A stretch of DNA of 64,000 nt, from the NCBI RefSeq assembly GCF_000497045.1, contig NW_015961970.1:1116802-1180801 (forward strand), given 5' to 3'. Numbering within the stretch: the first letter of the stretch is position 1; the number at the start of each line of letters is the position of its first letter. Both the position numbers and the translations under genes were made by a program. Shown piece by piece: positions 18,424 to 28,742 of this stretch. This DNA is from Kalmanozyma brasiliensis GHG001 (Eukaryota; Basidiomycota; Ustilaginomycetes; Ustilaginales). The notes under the pieces were generated by a model. The model was not told the origin of the DNA and made no database searches. It saw only the letters and a program-made list of their open reading frames with translations.

Positions 18424-18653
18424 AGGCGACTCAATGCAAACTCATACAATATCGCTTACGGTGCCTTTGCGATTCCGCCTCTGAAGACGGCCCATCCACG
18501 GCACGTCGGAAACTGCTGCGATACAAACGAGAGTGCTGAGTCCAAGCCCAGGCAAAGGTGTGATAGAGATTGTCCATTGAGATATGCTGCTGCGTGCAAA
18601 GAGAGAACGAAAGGAACGTGAAGATGATGAGAGGGTTTTTTGAGGGGCTTCGA
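18424..18653. other. Convergent 3' spacer
   Basis: These 230 bp separate the convergent eIF2B beta and dysferlin-domain genes. Presumed 3' untranslated regions only. Confidence 0.35.
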
Positions 18654-21600
18654 CTAGAACCTGTCTTTCGAAGGCTTTTGCGGCGAGACAGAGCCGCTTC
18701 GGACAGGAATGGGTGGTCGAGGTGTGGTGCGTTTGTGTCTGACTGCCTCTGCGGAGGTGGCAATCGAGGCCGTGTTGTGGTCAGCCGCCTTGTTGTTGGG
18801 ACCAGGTTTGCTGATCGGTGTGAAAATCGTCGCCTCGGTCCTCGCGGGACCATTGGATGGCGCTTGTTGCGGAACGAAGGCTGTCTGTGTAGCTTGTGTT
18901 CCAGCCTCGGTATCTGCTGTCGGCGTTGCGGTCGTGCTGACCTCCTTGTTTTGACCAGACTCGGTCTTCGAGTCGTGTCCACTCTCCTCGCGGGTGCCAT
19001 CAGGAGCAGATGATGGAGGCGTCGACTCAGTCGAGCCTGTCGCCCCGACTCTGTCGGTGAACGACGCCGAGCTCCGATCGTGCGTCGACATCGAGCCTTG
19101 ATTGACCGGTTCGGCAGCTGCAAGTGGCGAGTGACGATACGGCAGCGGCACGGACGGCGCCCGCGAGACAGGCGATGGACTCCTCGACCCTGTCTTATCC
19201 GGCAACGTCGCGCTGAGTCTCTTGCTGGCCTCCTTCCTCGGTCGCTGGATGCCTAGACCGGTCGCGCCACCAGACGGGATCTTCTCGTGGTCGAGGAACG
19301 AATCGGACAGCGCCTCAGCTTCGAGCTTGTCGACGAGCGCGTTGCTGCCGTGGTGCTCCATGGGCATGGCGACCATTTCGAGCTCCTGGAGCCCTTCCGG
19401 CTGGCTGAGTATGTATTCGGCGTTGACGGTGGCATCGTTGCCCGGCACAGCCGCCAGAATCCTTTGCAGGTCGGAGTAGAACTCGAGCCGAGGAAGACCA
19501 GCCCGCTTCCATCCGCCGAGACGGGACCCGAACGCTCCTCCGGGACCAGTTGGACCTCCCATCTCGGCCGCGTCGCCGTGGACGTGAGCCGGCGACAGCT
19601 CGACTGGGTAGGTTCGCAACGAGTGATCGCGGAAGACGTGGTCCGGATGCAGCTTCTCGTGCACTGCGAGCAGCATCCGAATGAACTGAGCACGGTTGCT
19701 CTGGAACTCGAAGAGTAGCAGCACTTCGTCCAGCTTGCGCTCCAACACGTCCCACACATCCGAAGCATCCGGCATGGGTGTGGAAGCCCTCCAGCGCGAT
19801 CGAGCCCGTTCGGCTCGCTGACGGTAGCGGAACGAGCTGCCGCCGCTCATGTGGGGCATATCCATCGGCGGCGAGGAGGCTCCGATCTGCAAGGCCGAGT
19901 CGCCTCCGTCCTCGGTGCTCGGAGCCAGCAGTCCCAACGCAGCGAGATCCTCACGTCGCGCCGTCTCCATGAGTGTATCGAGCGACACAACACCGAGCCA
20001 AAGCTTCCACAGATCCATGCGCTGTCGATCGATCTTGCAAGCTCGGAGCACTCGTAGCACACGTGCAAAGTTGATCTCCACCAGCGCTCCTCGAGTGAGT
20101 TCGTGGCCCTCGACAGGACTTTCCGTGAAAGGCTCCTGCAGACGCGACGGAGTGGGGATGTCCGTCTGACCGGCTCGATCAGCAGAGAGTGGCGATACGC
20201 GGTCGTAAGCGGTGTCAGCTTCCGGTGCCAGACCATCAAAGCGGATGCTCCTGGAAGGAGCAGCGAAGGTTGAAGGCATCGGCGGATGAACAGGTTTGAC
20301 ATGGCTGTCGGGTGCTGTTCCGCCCTTCTTCTTCATTGCTGCCAGCTGGCGTTGCTGGTACTTGCGTTCAATAGATCGCAATGTGGTAGCAGCGAACGCC
20401 ATGTCCTGGTCTTGTAGTCGGTGCTTGACGAAATGCCAGCTGATGAACGGGTTGCGAGCGTCTAGCTTGTTGATCTTGAGCATGGCCCACTTGTACGAGC
20501 TCTGGCTCGCCGTTAGACCCGTAGGCGCACGAGTGACTCGAGCCTCGCGATCCATGGCGATGATGCTGGGCAGCAGGCTCTTGAGTTCACGGATGGACCC
20601 TGTGAACTCTTTGGCGTGCTTCTGCGCCTTGCGTCTGAGTTTCGGAACTTTGCTCTTGGCAGGGTTCGAACCGTTGGCCATGTGTCCTGGCAATCGGCGA
20701 GGCAGGAAGCCCGACGGTCTGCCGTAGGCTGGCGCATACAGCATCGGATCGTCCTCGCTGCTAGAGGAGTCGGACTCATCCGACCCGTCCAGCGAGCTTT
20801 CCGCCTCTAGCTCGTCGTCGGATTGGCCTGGCTTGATGCCATCTCTGCCTGGGGACAGTGGCATCTTGCTAGCCTCATCCGGCACGGGCACCTCGTGGGC
20901 AGGCGAAGCAGCGGCAATGGGCGGAGTGACCGAACCGATCGCTTTGGTGGCACCGGTCAGAGGCTTGCGACGACGAAGGCGAATCCATCGCCGGCGACGA
21001 ACAAAAGTCCAGGGATCTGGCGAGCCCGTCCACTTGCTGGTGCGGGCCCGCGCCGTTCGTTTGATGGCTTCGAACCCACCGTCCTCCTTGGTATCCTCCT
21101 GCTCTTGCCGCTTCTTTTCCCTCTGAGCGACTCGAGCGTTCATCTCCATGATACCATCGACGCCGGTCTTTGGCAATCCAAGCCTGCCATGGGGGAAGTG
21201 GACATTCGGCCAGAATCTTCGACCGAAGTTGCCACTGTACTGCCAACCCGCCTCATCGACGTCTCCTGTCATGTCAATGTACCATTCGTCATACGCCCAT
21301 TCCCAGGAAGGGTCCGGCAATTGCGCGTTGGCGATGTTGTAGGCCGACTTTTTGCCGTTGGACGATGTCCAAGGAGAAGGATCCCACTGGAAGAGCGTTC
21401 GTGGGCTGAATTTGGGGATCCCAAATACGAGCAAGCCGCGCTGGTTCTCGTAGAGCACGTCAAACTCGTACTTGGTCTTGTCGGCGTCCGCTGGAGCTTG
21501 CTGCTGTGCATACTTGGCCAGCATGTGGTCGATCTCCGCGTCGGGATCGGCGTGGCGAGCCTCTTCGTCCGCGGCGCGCTCTATTGCGTCCATCTCGGCT

Positions 21601-23324
21601 TCCCACTTCTTCTGACGTCGACGCTTGATCACGTTGGGCGCGTGTAAGTATTTGCGGATGCTGTTGCGAGAGCTGAGAAAAGAGCGGTCGATCATGCTGT
21701 TTTTGCGGAGAGTGCTTGCACCGTCGCCGTCTCGATGGGAGGCGTCGTCGTCGTCGTCGTCGGCGGCTAAGGAGCTCCTTCGGCTACTCGCAAAGGTAGC
21801 GACCGACTCGCGCCTTTGACCGAAATGATTGCTGTTGCGGGACATGGACGGTGTGATGGCCGAGAAGGTCATTTCGCCACCGGCACTCTGCGCCGACGTG
21901 CTTCGTGGCAGATCCGAGGTCTGCAAGGTCAGCGCTGTGGGATGTGGTGAATAACGATCCATGGCTCGACGATTGCGGCCGGAGCTGGTTGCGATGTTGA
22001 TGCTTTTGGAGACACGTCTCGAGACTTTATGACCTAGCTGGCCAACCTTGCTGTGCAAGTGGATGAGGTCGTCGATGGGTTCGCCGTTGGCCTTTCTGCG
22101 CCGAATCTCGCGTCGAATGAGCTTCTTGCGGCGTTTGAGCTCTTCCTTGGTGAGCGAGTCACCGTGTTCGAGGCTAAGAGAGTTGAGATTGGCTGGAGCA
22201 TCTCCATCTTGGTCCAAATCCGAACCGAGCACGCTGTCATCCAGCTCGTCATCGCTGGAAACATCGGAGGCTGAAGACGCAGCCGGCGAAAGCGGGCGTC
22301 GTATTGTGTCGTGATCGTGGACATCTGGTTCGTCATGAATAACGCCGCCGGTGATACTGGAGGAAGAATCGCGTTGGTCATTGCTCTGTTGTGGTGCGAG
22401 ACCCGACACGTTGACAGGATTGCTGGACGAGCTGGACTGGATGCTGCTGGGAGTGTGATTATTGGAACTTCTCGAGGACGGAGGCAAATTCAGATGAGCA
22501 TTGGACTTTGGCTGGCTTGTATCAGTGGCCTGACGAGATTGGCCCTCCTCGTCCACGACGAGCAGTTCGGGTCCCAAGGTATTCCGAGCCTTCGAGCGAG
22601 GACCACTTGGCATGGCAGCGTATTGCTCTAATGATGACCCATGTGGTGCCGCTTCCGACGACGGAGAAAGATTTGTGCCGAAGGGCGTGGTGGCCGGTGG
22701 CGGTGTAGTGGATGGCGGGCGGAAGCGTTTGGCCAAAGAGCTGCCTGGTCTGCTTGCAGTGAAGCGCCACGGTCCCTCTTCTGTCTGAGGCGACGCCTCC
22801 GGTGAGCCAGTCTGACCGCGGAATCGACCTCTGGCGCGGTTGGCGGCGCCTACGACCTTTGTGACCACTGGATTGCCGGTGATCATGAGTCTGACCTCGT
22901 CAATGTTGCCTCTCGTCGCCTCATTGTCATGGCTCTCGTCTTCGCTGTCGTCCTCATCGGACGACAAACCGTGTCGGCGTCGGCGTTGACGGCGATCATT
23001 TCGGCCAAATGCTTTAGAGACCAATGTAACACCGGTGGACTTGGCCCAGTTGCGCTTGGCCTGTTGTGCTTTGGCTATGCGATCGAGCTTGTCGCGAGCT
23101 GCTTGCGCATCCTCGTCGGGCGCTCGCCTTGGAAGATGGTCGCGGCCATCGTTGGGCTCCGGAGCATTGCTGGTATCAGGGGTGGCCTGTGGACTGTCGG
23201 CAGAAGATCGAGTGTCCTGCAAGACGAGCGGATGCTCTGGAAGTGCATGTAGAGCGGTTGGTTTGACGGCTGTGAGAACGCTTCCTGACGATCCGCTTTC
23301 CGCGGCCCCTTGGCGATCCGTCAT
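18654..23324 (-). CDS. Large dysferlin-domain protein (Pex23/Spo73/Mug65-like), function unknown
   Basis: This uninterrupted frame encodes 1556 residues starting MTDRQGAAES. A dysferlin (DysF) module occupies roughly residues 620-790: FDVLYENQRGLLVFGIPKFS, DPSPWTS, then WEWAYDEWYIDMTGDVDEAGWQYS and, near the end, WTFVRRRRWIRLRRRKP. Paired Trp/Arg motifs of this type occur in fungal peroxisomal peroxins (Pex23/Pex30 group) and in sporulation proteins such as Spo73. I see no clear membrane segments. A helical region follows (WAMLKINKLDARNPFISWHFVKHRL), and further downstream come helices around VLRVLRACKIDRQRMDLWKLWLG and LDEVLLLFEFQSNRAQFIRMLLAV. The N-terminal 600 and C-terminal 250 residues are Ser/Thr/Asp-rich disorder. 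A role in membrane contact or spore development is only inference. Confidence 0.8.
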   Translation of the reverse strand: MTDRQGAAESGSSGSVLTAVKPTALHALPEHPLVLQDTRSSADSPQATPDTSNAPEPNDGRDHLPRRAPDEDAQAARDKLDRIAKAQQAKRNWAKSTGVTLVSKAFGRNDRRQRRRRHGLSSDEDDSEDESHDNEATRGNIDEVRLMITGNPVVTKVVGAANRARGRFRGQTGSPEASPQTEEGPWRFTASRPGSSLAKRFRPPSTTPPPATTPFGTNLSPSSEAAPHGSSLEQYAAMPSGPRSKARNTLGPELLVVDEEGQSRQATDTSQPKSNAHLNLPPSSRSSNNHTPSSIQSSSSSNPVNVSGLAPQQSNDQRDSSSSITGGVIHDEPDVHDHDTIRRPLSPAASSASDVSSDDELDDSVLGSDLDQDGDAPANLNSLSLEHGDSLTKEELKRRKKLIRREIRRRKANGEPIDDLIHLHSKVGQLGHKVSRRVSKSINIATSSGRNRRAMDRYSPHPTALTLQTSDLPRSTSAQSAGGEMTFSAITPSMSRNSNHFGQRRESVATFASSRRSSLAADDDDDDASHRDGDGASTLRKNSMIDRSFLSSRNSIRKYLHAPNVIKRRRQKKWEAEMDAIERAADEEARHADPDAEIDHMLAKYAQQQAPADADKTKYEFDVLYENQRGLLVFGIPKFSPRTLFQWDPSPWTSSNGKKSAYNIANAQLPDPSWEWAYDEWYIDMTGDVDEAGWQYSGNFGRRFWPNVHFPHGRLGLPKTGVDGIMEMNARVAQREKKRQEQEDTKEDGGFEAIKRTARARTSKWTGSPDPWTFVRRRRWIRLRRRKPLTGATKAIGSVTPPIAAASPAHEVPVPDEASKMPLSPGRDGIKPGQSDDELEAESSLDGSDESDSSSSEDDPMLYAPAYGRPSGFLPRRLPGHMANGSNPAKSKVPKLRRKAQKHAKEFTGSIRELKSLLPSIIAMDREARVTRAPTGLTASQSSYKWAMLKINKLDARNPFISWHFVKHRLQDQDMAFAATTLRSIERKYQQRQLAAMKKKGGTAPDSHVKPVHPPMPSTFAAPSRSIRFDGLAPEADTAYDRVSPLSADRAGQTDIPTPSRLQEPFTESPVEGHELTRGALVEINFARVLRVLRACKIDRQRMDLWKLWLGVVSLDTLMETARREDLAALGLLAPSTEDGGDSALQIGASSPPMDMPHMSGGSSFRYRQRAERARSRWRASTPMPDASDVWDVLERKLDEVLLLFEFQSNRAQFIRMLLAVHEKLHPDHVFRDHSLRTYPVELSPAHVHGDAAEMGGPTGPGGAFGSRLGGWKRAGLPRLEFYSDLQRILAAVPGNDATVNAEYILSQPEGLQELEMVAMPMEHHGSNALVDKLEAEALSDSFLDHEKIPSGGATGLGIQRPRKEASKRLSATLPDKTGSRSPSPVSRAPSVPLPYRHSPLAAAEPVNQGSMSTHDRSSASFTDRVGATGSTESTPPSSAPDGTREESGHDSKTESGQNKEVSTTATPTADTEAGTQATQTAFVPQQAPSNGPARTEATIFTPISKPGPNNKAADHNTASIATSAEAVRHKRTTPRPPIPVRSGSVSPQKPSKDRF

Positions 23325-23878
23325 GGTGCCTCACTGCGTCGAGCTTGCCGTTGAAGCTGGAAAGGCGTGCAGCATATCAGATGAATGCGCTTCGTGTATT
23401 CGAATGGACCATGTCGGCTAGATGCGTCTGTTTGGGTAGACGTAGGTGGTGGGATGGTGTGGGCGTTGCAAGGTGACCCTATTGAGGAACCAACGTGCAG
23501 CTCCCGTTGTTTATGTGAACGTATGCAGCTGCGCAGCTCCACACTGTAAATTTGGCCGACCCGATTCACTCGATTGCCGGTTTTGGCTTGAATTCGGCGT
23601 TCTGGCCAAAGTCAGCCCCTGAAATAATGGCAGCTTCATCACGCACTCACTCCATGGCGAGATATCTTCGGCACGCTTTTCACTGCCTGATTTTCCATCG
23701 ACTTTCTTTTTGCCTTCTCGTTTGTCTGCAAAAGCGCAGGTCTCTGCTCAGCTCTGACGGTAGCACGAATGTTCACGGGTGCAGCAACGCGGACATCGCG
23801 CACAAACCTGGATGTCAGTGCATACACGACTATAGCTAGTTTTGAATCCTAAAAGTACAAGAGTATCATCGAGCGACC
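23325..23878. other. Intergenic region upstream of the dysferlin-domain gene
   Basis: A 554-bp gap separates two minus-strand genes. On the minus strand a frame of about 56 codons (23806-23639) joins in phase to the end of Ask1 if a 75-nt intron is assumed; see the finding on the Ask1 3' end. Otherwise it likely contains the promoter of the dysferlin-domain gene. Confidence 0.4.
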
Positions 23879-26125
23879 TCACCTGCGAGCGCCAGCACCA
23901 GCGTTCATGTTGAACGGGGTCGGGCTGGGTGCGCTGTAGGTGTCGTCTCGATCCACCAGCGGTCGTCCGCCGTGAACGGTTCCCATTTCATCTACGTGGC
24001 CCCACACCTTGAACGAGTCTTCGCCTCGCGGGTCATCGCCCTTGGCGCCGGTCGCCCTGCTCTGAGCGCTCGCAGTTCCCGCTTTGGGCTGACTGCGGCT
24101 GCTTTGCATCTCGACCTCACGCGGCGCAGCATTGCTTCGAACGCCAAACAGCGTATCGTCTTCAATGCTGCGGCCCGCCTGTTTGGGCTGGTTGAACGAA
24201 GAGACGGTGGAGCTGGTCCAGCCAGAGTTGTCGTGCTGGCTGCCTCCGCCAATGCGGCTGTTGCTCGAGACAGAGTATTTGGCGCCGGACGACAGCATCG
24301 AGCCGGCGATATCGTCACCGCCATCGTCCGACTCGCTGTCCGATGACTCGTCGTCGTCATCATCATCGTCGTCATCGTCGTCTTCCAGGGGGAGCACTCC
24401 CGCATTCTTGAGGTTCAGCGCGTTGAAGCGGTGATGCATGTCGGGCGCAGAGACGCCGGGCTCGAGTCCCTCGTCGGCGTCCATCAGCATGGCGGCCGAG
24501 CTAGCATTGGCAGTCGACGCTCCACCCACCAGACTGCTGCTGGGCGTATCGTCCTGCGCCAGACTCGGTCCACGCTTGGTGAGCGTCGGGGGCGTGGGGA
24601 TCGAGTCTCGTCGTCGTCCGGCGCCACTCTGCCTGTCGCGCTGCTTGGCCTCTTTGCGGCCCATTCGCAAAGGCGTCGATACTGGCTGCTTGCGAGAGCT
24701 CGCCACGTGAGCTGCCGCGCCTTCCGCTGCTCGATGCTTGCTGGCACTCTTGGGCCATGCTCTGGGAGCAGGACTGGAAGCGCCGACGCTGCGAAGAAGA
24801 TCATCCACCATCATCTTGGCGGCTTCCTTGGCGGGTGTTTGCGCATATCGACTTTGCGGCACCGAAAACTGCATCGTCACGGGAGGCGACATGCCGGCGG
24901 GCCATCCGAGCGAATCCTCCTTGTCGGACGAATCCGAATCCCATTCGGTGTCTTCCTCCGCCTGAGCCGACCCCTTGGAAGCTGCTTGCTTGCTGCCCGA
25001 GGCGGCCTTTGACGATTTGGTGCCTTTGATCTTGGACGTCAGCGGTGTCTTGCGCAGATCGACAATGCCGTCCCACATGCGCACGCTGGGCGGTGCGAAC
25101 GGATTCGACTTGGACTGCGAGCTTCGAGGCGTAGCCTGGATTTTGGTGTAGCTGAGACGGCCCTTGTTCCGCTTGTGCTCCGAGTCGAGCACCTTGTTGA
25201 GCAGTGCGCCCTTTTTGGGCGTCGACGACGTCTTGAGGCGACCGCCAGAAGCAGCCGACGACTTGAACTGGGGAAGATCGTGGAGGGACGAGGCGTTCGA
25301 GCTGTCCGGGTCGACGGGGCGTCCGCCCCTGCCAGCGCGGGTGGATCCAAAGTTCTCGATGCCATGAGCCAGAGCGGCACGGTCATTGTAGGAGCTCTGA
25401 TCCATGCTCGGATCGTTGATGCCCTTTCCGAGACCCGATGTGATGTCGCGGCGCAGACGCTCGAATGGCGACTCGGCAGGGTCAAAGATGTTCTCTTGAT
25501 CCTCGCGGTCGTGAGGCTTCTGCTGCTTTCGCTGAGCTGCTTCTCGTCGAGCGGCTGCCGCCATGGATGCGTTGCTAAAGCGAGGAGGCGAGGCTGCGCG
25601 TGCACGATCCGCTGGCACCTGTTCAACGCTCTGGTCTGCCGCATCCTGTCCATCGATGTCCTGGTCGTCGGACGCGAGCGAGGCGTCGATGTCGGTGTAG
25701 ATGACAGAGCCAGCGTCCGAACGAGGGCTGCGTCCATCATCGTCGCTGGTGAAGGTGGCATTCTCGCGCGAATCGTTCCCGGTCTGCGTCACATCGCCGC
25801 CCTGCGAGTTGGCATCAAATTCGGATTCATTCTGAACGTGCGCGGTGAGCGAGACGTTGGCCGAGACTTCGTAGAACGTCTTCCAGAATTTGGCGCCCTG
25901 CCATACCCTTGCGCTAGCCACACCATATTCCTTGACGGCTGGGAGGATGCGGGATGTGACGATCTGGTGTGCGGTCGCAAAGTTCTGGTCAATCTCTTGC
26001 AATGTCAGTGTGATGGCCTGATCGAGCTGCATGATTTGTTCTGTGACCGAGTGTTGTGGAGCGGGCAGGGCGGCATTGTGGTTCATGGCTGCCGGGTGCA
26101 GCGACTGGCGCGGATGCAGCGACAT
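23879..26125 (-). CDS. ASK1: DASH/Dam1 complex subunit Ask1
   Basis: The 748-residue protein starts MSLHPRQSLH (ATG at 26125; upstream frame has no ATG). Residues about 27-92 match the Ask1 domain: a helix QIMQLDQAITLTLQEIDQNF followed by ILPAVKEYGVASARVWQGAKFWKTFYE. Ask1 is part of the ten-subunit outer-kinetochore ring that couples chromosomes to microtubule ends. The remaining 650 residues are poorly ordered, with many SP/TP sites that fit Cdk control (known for yeast Ask1), a conserved-looking block VRMWDGIVDLRKTPLTSK, and an Asp run at 24340-24395. It is far longer than the yeast protein (292 residues). The stop codon overlaps a good 5' splice-site sequence, so the true C-terminus may differ. 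Confidence 0.88.
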   Translation of the reverse strand: MSLHPRQSLHPAAMNHNAALPAPQHSVTEQIMQLDQAITLTLQEIDQNFATAHQIVTSRILPAVKEYGVASARVWQGAKFWKTFYEVSANVSLTAHVQNESEFDANSQGGDVTQTGNDSRENATFTSDDDGRSPRSDAGSVIYTDIDASLASDDQDIDGQDAADQSVEQVPADRARAASPPRFSNASMAAAARREAAQRKQQKPHDREDQENIFDPAESPFERLRRDITSGLGKGINDPSMDQSSYNDRAALAHGIENFGSTRAGRGGRPVDPDSSNASSLHDLPQFKSSAASGGRLKTSSTPKKGALLNKVLDSEHKRNKGRLSYTKIQATPRSSQSKSNPFAPPSVRMWDGIVDLRKTPLTSKIKGTKSSKAASGSKQAASKGSAQAEEDTEWDSDSSDKEDSLGWPAGMSPPVTMQFSVPQSRYAQTPAKEAAKMMVDDLLRSVGASSPAPRAWPKSASKHRAAEGAAAHVASSRKQPVSTPLRMGRKEAKQRDRQSGAGRRRDSIPTPPTLTKRGPSLAQDDTPSSSLVGGASTANASSAAMLMDADEGLEPGVSAPDMHHRFNALNLKNAGVLPLEDDDDDDDDDDDESSDSESDDGGDDIAGSMLSSGAKYSVSSNSRIGGGSQHDNSGWTSSTVSSFNQPKQAGRSIEDDTLFGVRSNAAPREVEMQSSRSQPKAGTASAQSRATGAKGDDPRGEDSFKVWGHVDEMGTVHGGRPLVDRDDTYSAPSPTPFNMNAGAGARR

Positions 26126-26858
26126 GCTGAGAAGGGACTTCGCTCGATCAACGCGCGATGAAGCCGGGGTCTGGTTCCTAGAAGCGCGCTGACGTTGGGT
26201 CGGGTAGACGGGTGCAGAAGTCCAGAAGATCAGTGAGTGACCTCTATGCAAGGTGTTGTGTGTGGTCGAAAGAGAGGATTCGAATGATGAAGATGATGGT
26301 GGGTCGAACGAAGGCAAATGTTGCGTGACTTGGACCAGAAGAGCTTTCCGTATTCCGCAGTGTTTTTCTCATCGAGACGCGCTTGACTCGGTGCGCAAAT
26401 TGGTCCAGAGGCACTGGAGCAGTGTGTGTTTGTTTCGACTCGAGACGCGTCGTGAGCTGCTCGGATCAACAAGTAACACTCTGCAACCTAACATCCTACG
26501 ACCGGCGCGCCGAAAATGGTTCTCTCTTTCCACTTAGCCTTGACCTGCGCTCACCTGACGAAACGCAGGCGAGGCTGACCCTCGTCGCTGTGCATACAGG
26601 CTTCTCCGATGTGTTCAGATGCGACAAAGGATCTCGATTGAAGTGCTGATATAGATACAAGAAACAATGCGATGAAGCTAGGTGCGGAGGCAAACCAGGA
26701 AGGGGCCAAACATGTGCTATAAACGAAAGGAGCAAATGCTAGACGGGCGAGACGGAGACGACATGCGAAGAGTGACGAGTGCAAGGGTACGAGAAACGGA
26801 TCAAAAGGACGACGGGGAATCTGAAAGGCGCCCCAATGCAGACTCTACGGAGGACCGC
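26126..26858. other. Intergenic region, Ask1 promoter and CBS-gene 3' end
   Basis: A 733-bp gap lies between two minus-strand genes. Overlapping short frames have no domain features. The segment adjoining 26126 stays open in the Ask1 frame as far as 26317 but without an ATG. Nothing else is seen. Confidence 0.4.
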
Positions 26859-28742
26859 TCAAGCTTCGACCGCTTCCTCGACAGTGGCCGTAGTGGCTGC
26901 GAGGATGGACCGCAAGAGGGTCTTCATGGTGATGACCTGTCTGGGCATGCTGTGCTGCATTGCCTCGCCGAAGAAGCCGGAGACAAGCATGCTGCCGAAG
27001 GGCGAGGACGGCGAGCCAGCCGAGGAAGCGGTGGAGCCTGGGGTCAGAGTGGAGGGAGTCCACGCCCCCTGACTTCGAAACGCCGCCTGCGCACCAAGCT
27101 GCCTTGACATGGCAGTCTCTTCCATGGAGAACTGCGCCAGTGACAACGATCTTGGCCGATGCGTCCTCTGCCCGGACGGCGTTCGGAGATGGGCGGTCAT
27201 AGTGGGTGCTGGGGAGCTAGCAGTCGACGAGAACGATTGCTCGCGCCGGTGAGCAGCCTTGCGCTCGCGCGCCACGTCAGGCGTGCTGCCTGCCAGCACG
27301 AGGCTGGGCATTGCTGGCCGTGCTGTAGCGTCACTTGCAGCAGCGCCAAACGAGGCTCGTGACGCTGTCCAAAACTGTGTTGAAGCTCGGCGTTTGTGCT
27401 TCTGAGCAGGCGACGCGGTGGAGCCTGTTGAGGTCGGGTCGAGAGACAGAGCTGGGAACTCTTTACCAGGCGAAGCCGAGACGCTTGACAGCGGCGGGGT
27501 CATGAGGGACCGAGGCTCGTCCACCACAAAGACACCGCCGGCTCCGGTCGCCAGCAGCACCGCAGCGGCTCTGCCCGTGGTGGAAGAATGGCTGATGGAG
27601 ATGGCAGGGTGCACATCCTTGCCGTCCGTGCCTTGTGGGTGTCGCGAACGGATGTCTTTGACCAAGGAAGAGAGCGGAGTGGTGAGGATCTTGCGGGAAG
27701 AGGACGCTAGAATTTCTCGAGAGATGTCTCGACTAGAGATGGGCGAGATGAGACCGCCCAGCGGCTCCATCACGGCAAGTACAGAAAGCTGCTCAGACTG
27801 CATGCGGACGAGAGCGTCGACGGTGGTCTTGTCGCCCGAGATGACTGCCGCCGGCTGGTGAGGAATGGAAGTGGACTGCATGTCAATCCTGTTGGAGAAG
27901 ATCGACGCAAGGGTGGTGTCCTTTTCAGCTTCAGCGACGAGGAATGCGACCACATCAGATGCGGTTAAGATGCCGCATACAGTGCCGTCATCGTCTCGCT
28001 GAGGGTCGGACACCACCAAACAGCTCACTTGGTCTTGGCTGAGATGCCATAAGATATCTTGAAGCGAGGACTGGAGCGTGACGTGGCGGAGTGCGTTCAT
28101 GCCAGATAGGTTTGCTACTGACGCCGCGTCGACGGGCGACTTGCTTGCGAATCGGGTGCGAATGGCCTCGAAACGGTTGACTAGAGCATCTTTACGAGCG
28201 TCAGGCAGGATGCTGTCGCCGCTGCTGGGAGATGCAGGAGGAGAGGCGAGATCGTGAGCTCCGTGACTAGGACGCTTGGCGCTACCTCTTGTGAGCTGAG
28301 GTCCAAAGACGGCAGCGAAGAAAGCCGACAGATCTTCAAGGCTGAGGATCCCAGCACAGTCCGACGTGCGCAGCTTGTGCGCGTCCGCAGACGATGCGTA
28401 CGGGTTGCCATGGTTCCTCTTGAGAACGATCCAAATCTCAGCGTCCTCTGCTTGAGCTAGTCGCTCCCCGGCAGCCTCGATGGTGGTCGTCTCCGAGAGA
28501 ACGACCAGGCGCGAGGAAGCGGTTGTGCTGCAAGAGAGGATGTCCTCGACAGAGAAGCCTGCTAGCCTCTGTTGGAGCTGGAACGCAGCGAAGGGGTCCT
28601 GGTCGGCCGAGAAAGGGGACACGGCAGCTGCCGCAAGTGGAAGGCTGATGGAAAGGTCGGCGCTAGCATCGGATCCGCAGCGGAAGTGTGATGTCTTGGT
28701 AGGAGAAGGGATTGAGATGGGCAGTGCCTGAGACAGCGCCAT
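26859..28742 (-). CDS. CBS-domain repeat protein, Sds23/Moc1-like
   Basis: The 627-residue protein starts MALSQALPIS. I count up to four CBS-type repeats: about residues 60-155 (VEDILSCSTTASSRLVVLSE, ending CAGILSLEDLSAFF), 215-275 (LRHVTLQSSLQDILWHLSQ, ending CGILTASDVVAFLV), 290-345 (VISGDKTTVDALVRMQSE, ending LISPISSRDISREIL) and a weaker one near 355-415 (AVLLATGAGGVFVVDEP). The C-terminal 200 residues are Ser/Thr/Pro-rich. This four-CBS arrangement with a disordered tail is like fungal Sds23, an adenine-nucleotide-binding inhibitor of PP2A-type phosphatases that links nutrient state to mitosis. Similarity is by layout, so another CBS regulator is possible. Confidence 0.75.
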   Translation of the reverse strand: MALSQALPISIPSPTKTSHFRCGSDASADLSISLPLAAAAVSPFSADQDPFAAFQLQQRLAGFSVEDILSCSTTASSRLVVLSETTTIEAAGERLAQAEDAEIWIVLKRNHGNPYASSADAHKLRTSDCAGILSLEDLSAFFAAVFGPQLTRGSAKRPSHGAHDLASPPASPSSGDSILPDARKDALVNRFEAIRTRFASKSPVDAASVANLSGMNALRHVTLQSSLQDILWHLSQDQVSCLVVSDPQRDDDGTVCGILTASDVVAFLVAEAEKDTTLASIFSNRIDMQSTSIPHQPAAVISGDKTTVDALVRMQSEQLSVLAVMEPLGGLISPISSRDISREILASSSRKILTTPLSSLVKDIRSRHPQGTDGKDVHPAISISHSSTTGRAAAVLLATGAGGVFVVDEPRSLMTPPLSSVSASPGKEFPALSLDPTSTGSTASPAQKHKRRASTQFWTASRASFGAAASDATARPAMPSLVLAGSTPDVARERKAAHRREQSFSSTASSPAPTMTAHLRTPSGQRTHRPRSLSLAQFSMEETAMSRQLGAQAAFRSQGAWTPSTLTPGSTASSAGSPSSPFGSMLVSGFFGEAMQHSMPRQVITMKTLLRSILAATTATVEEAVEA

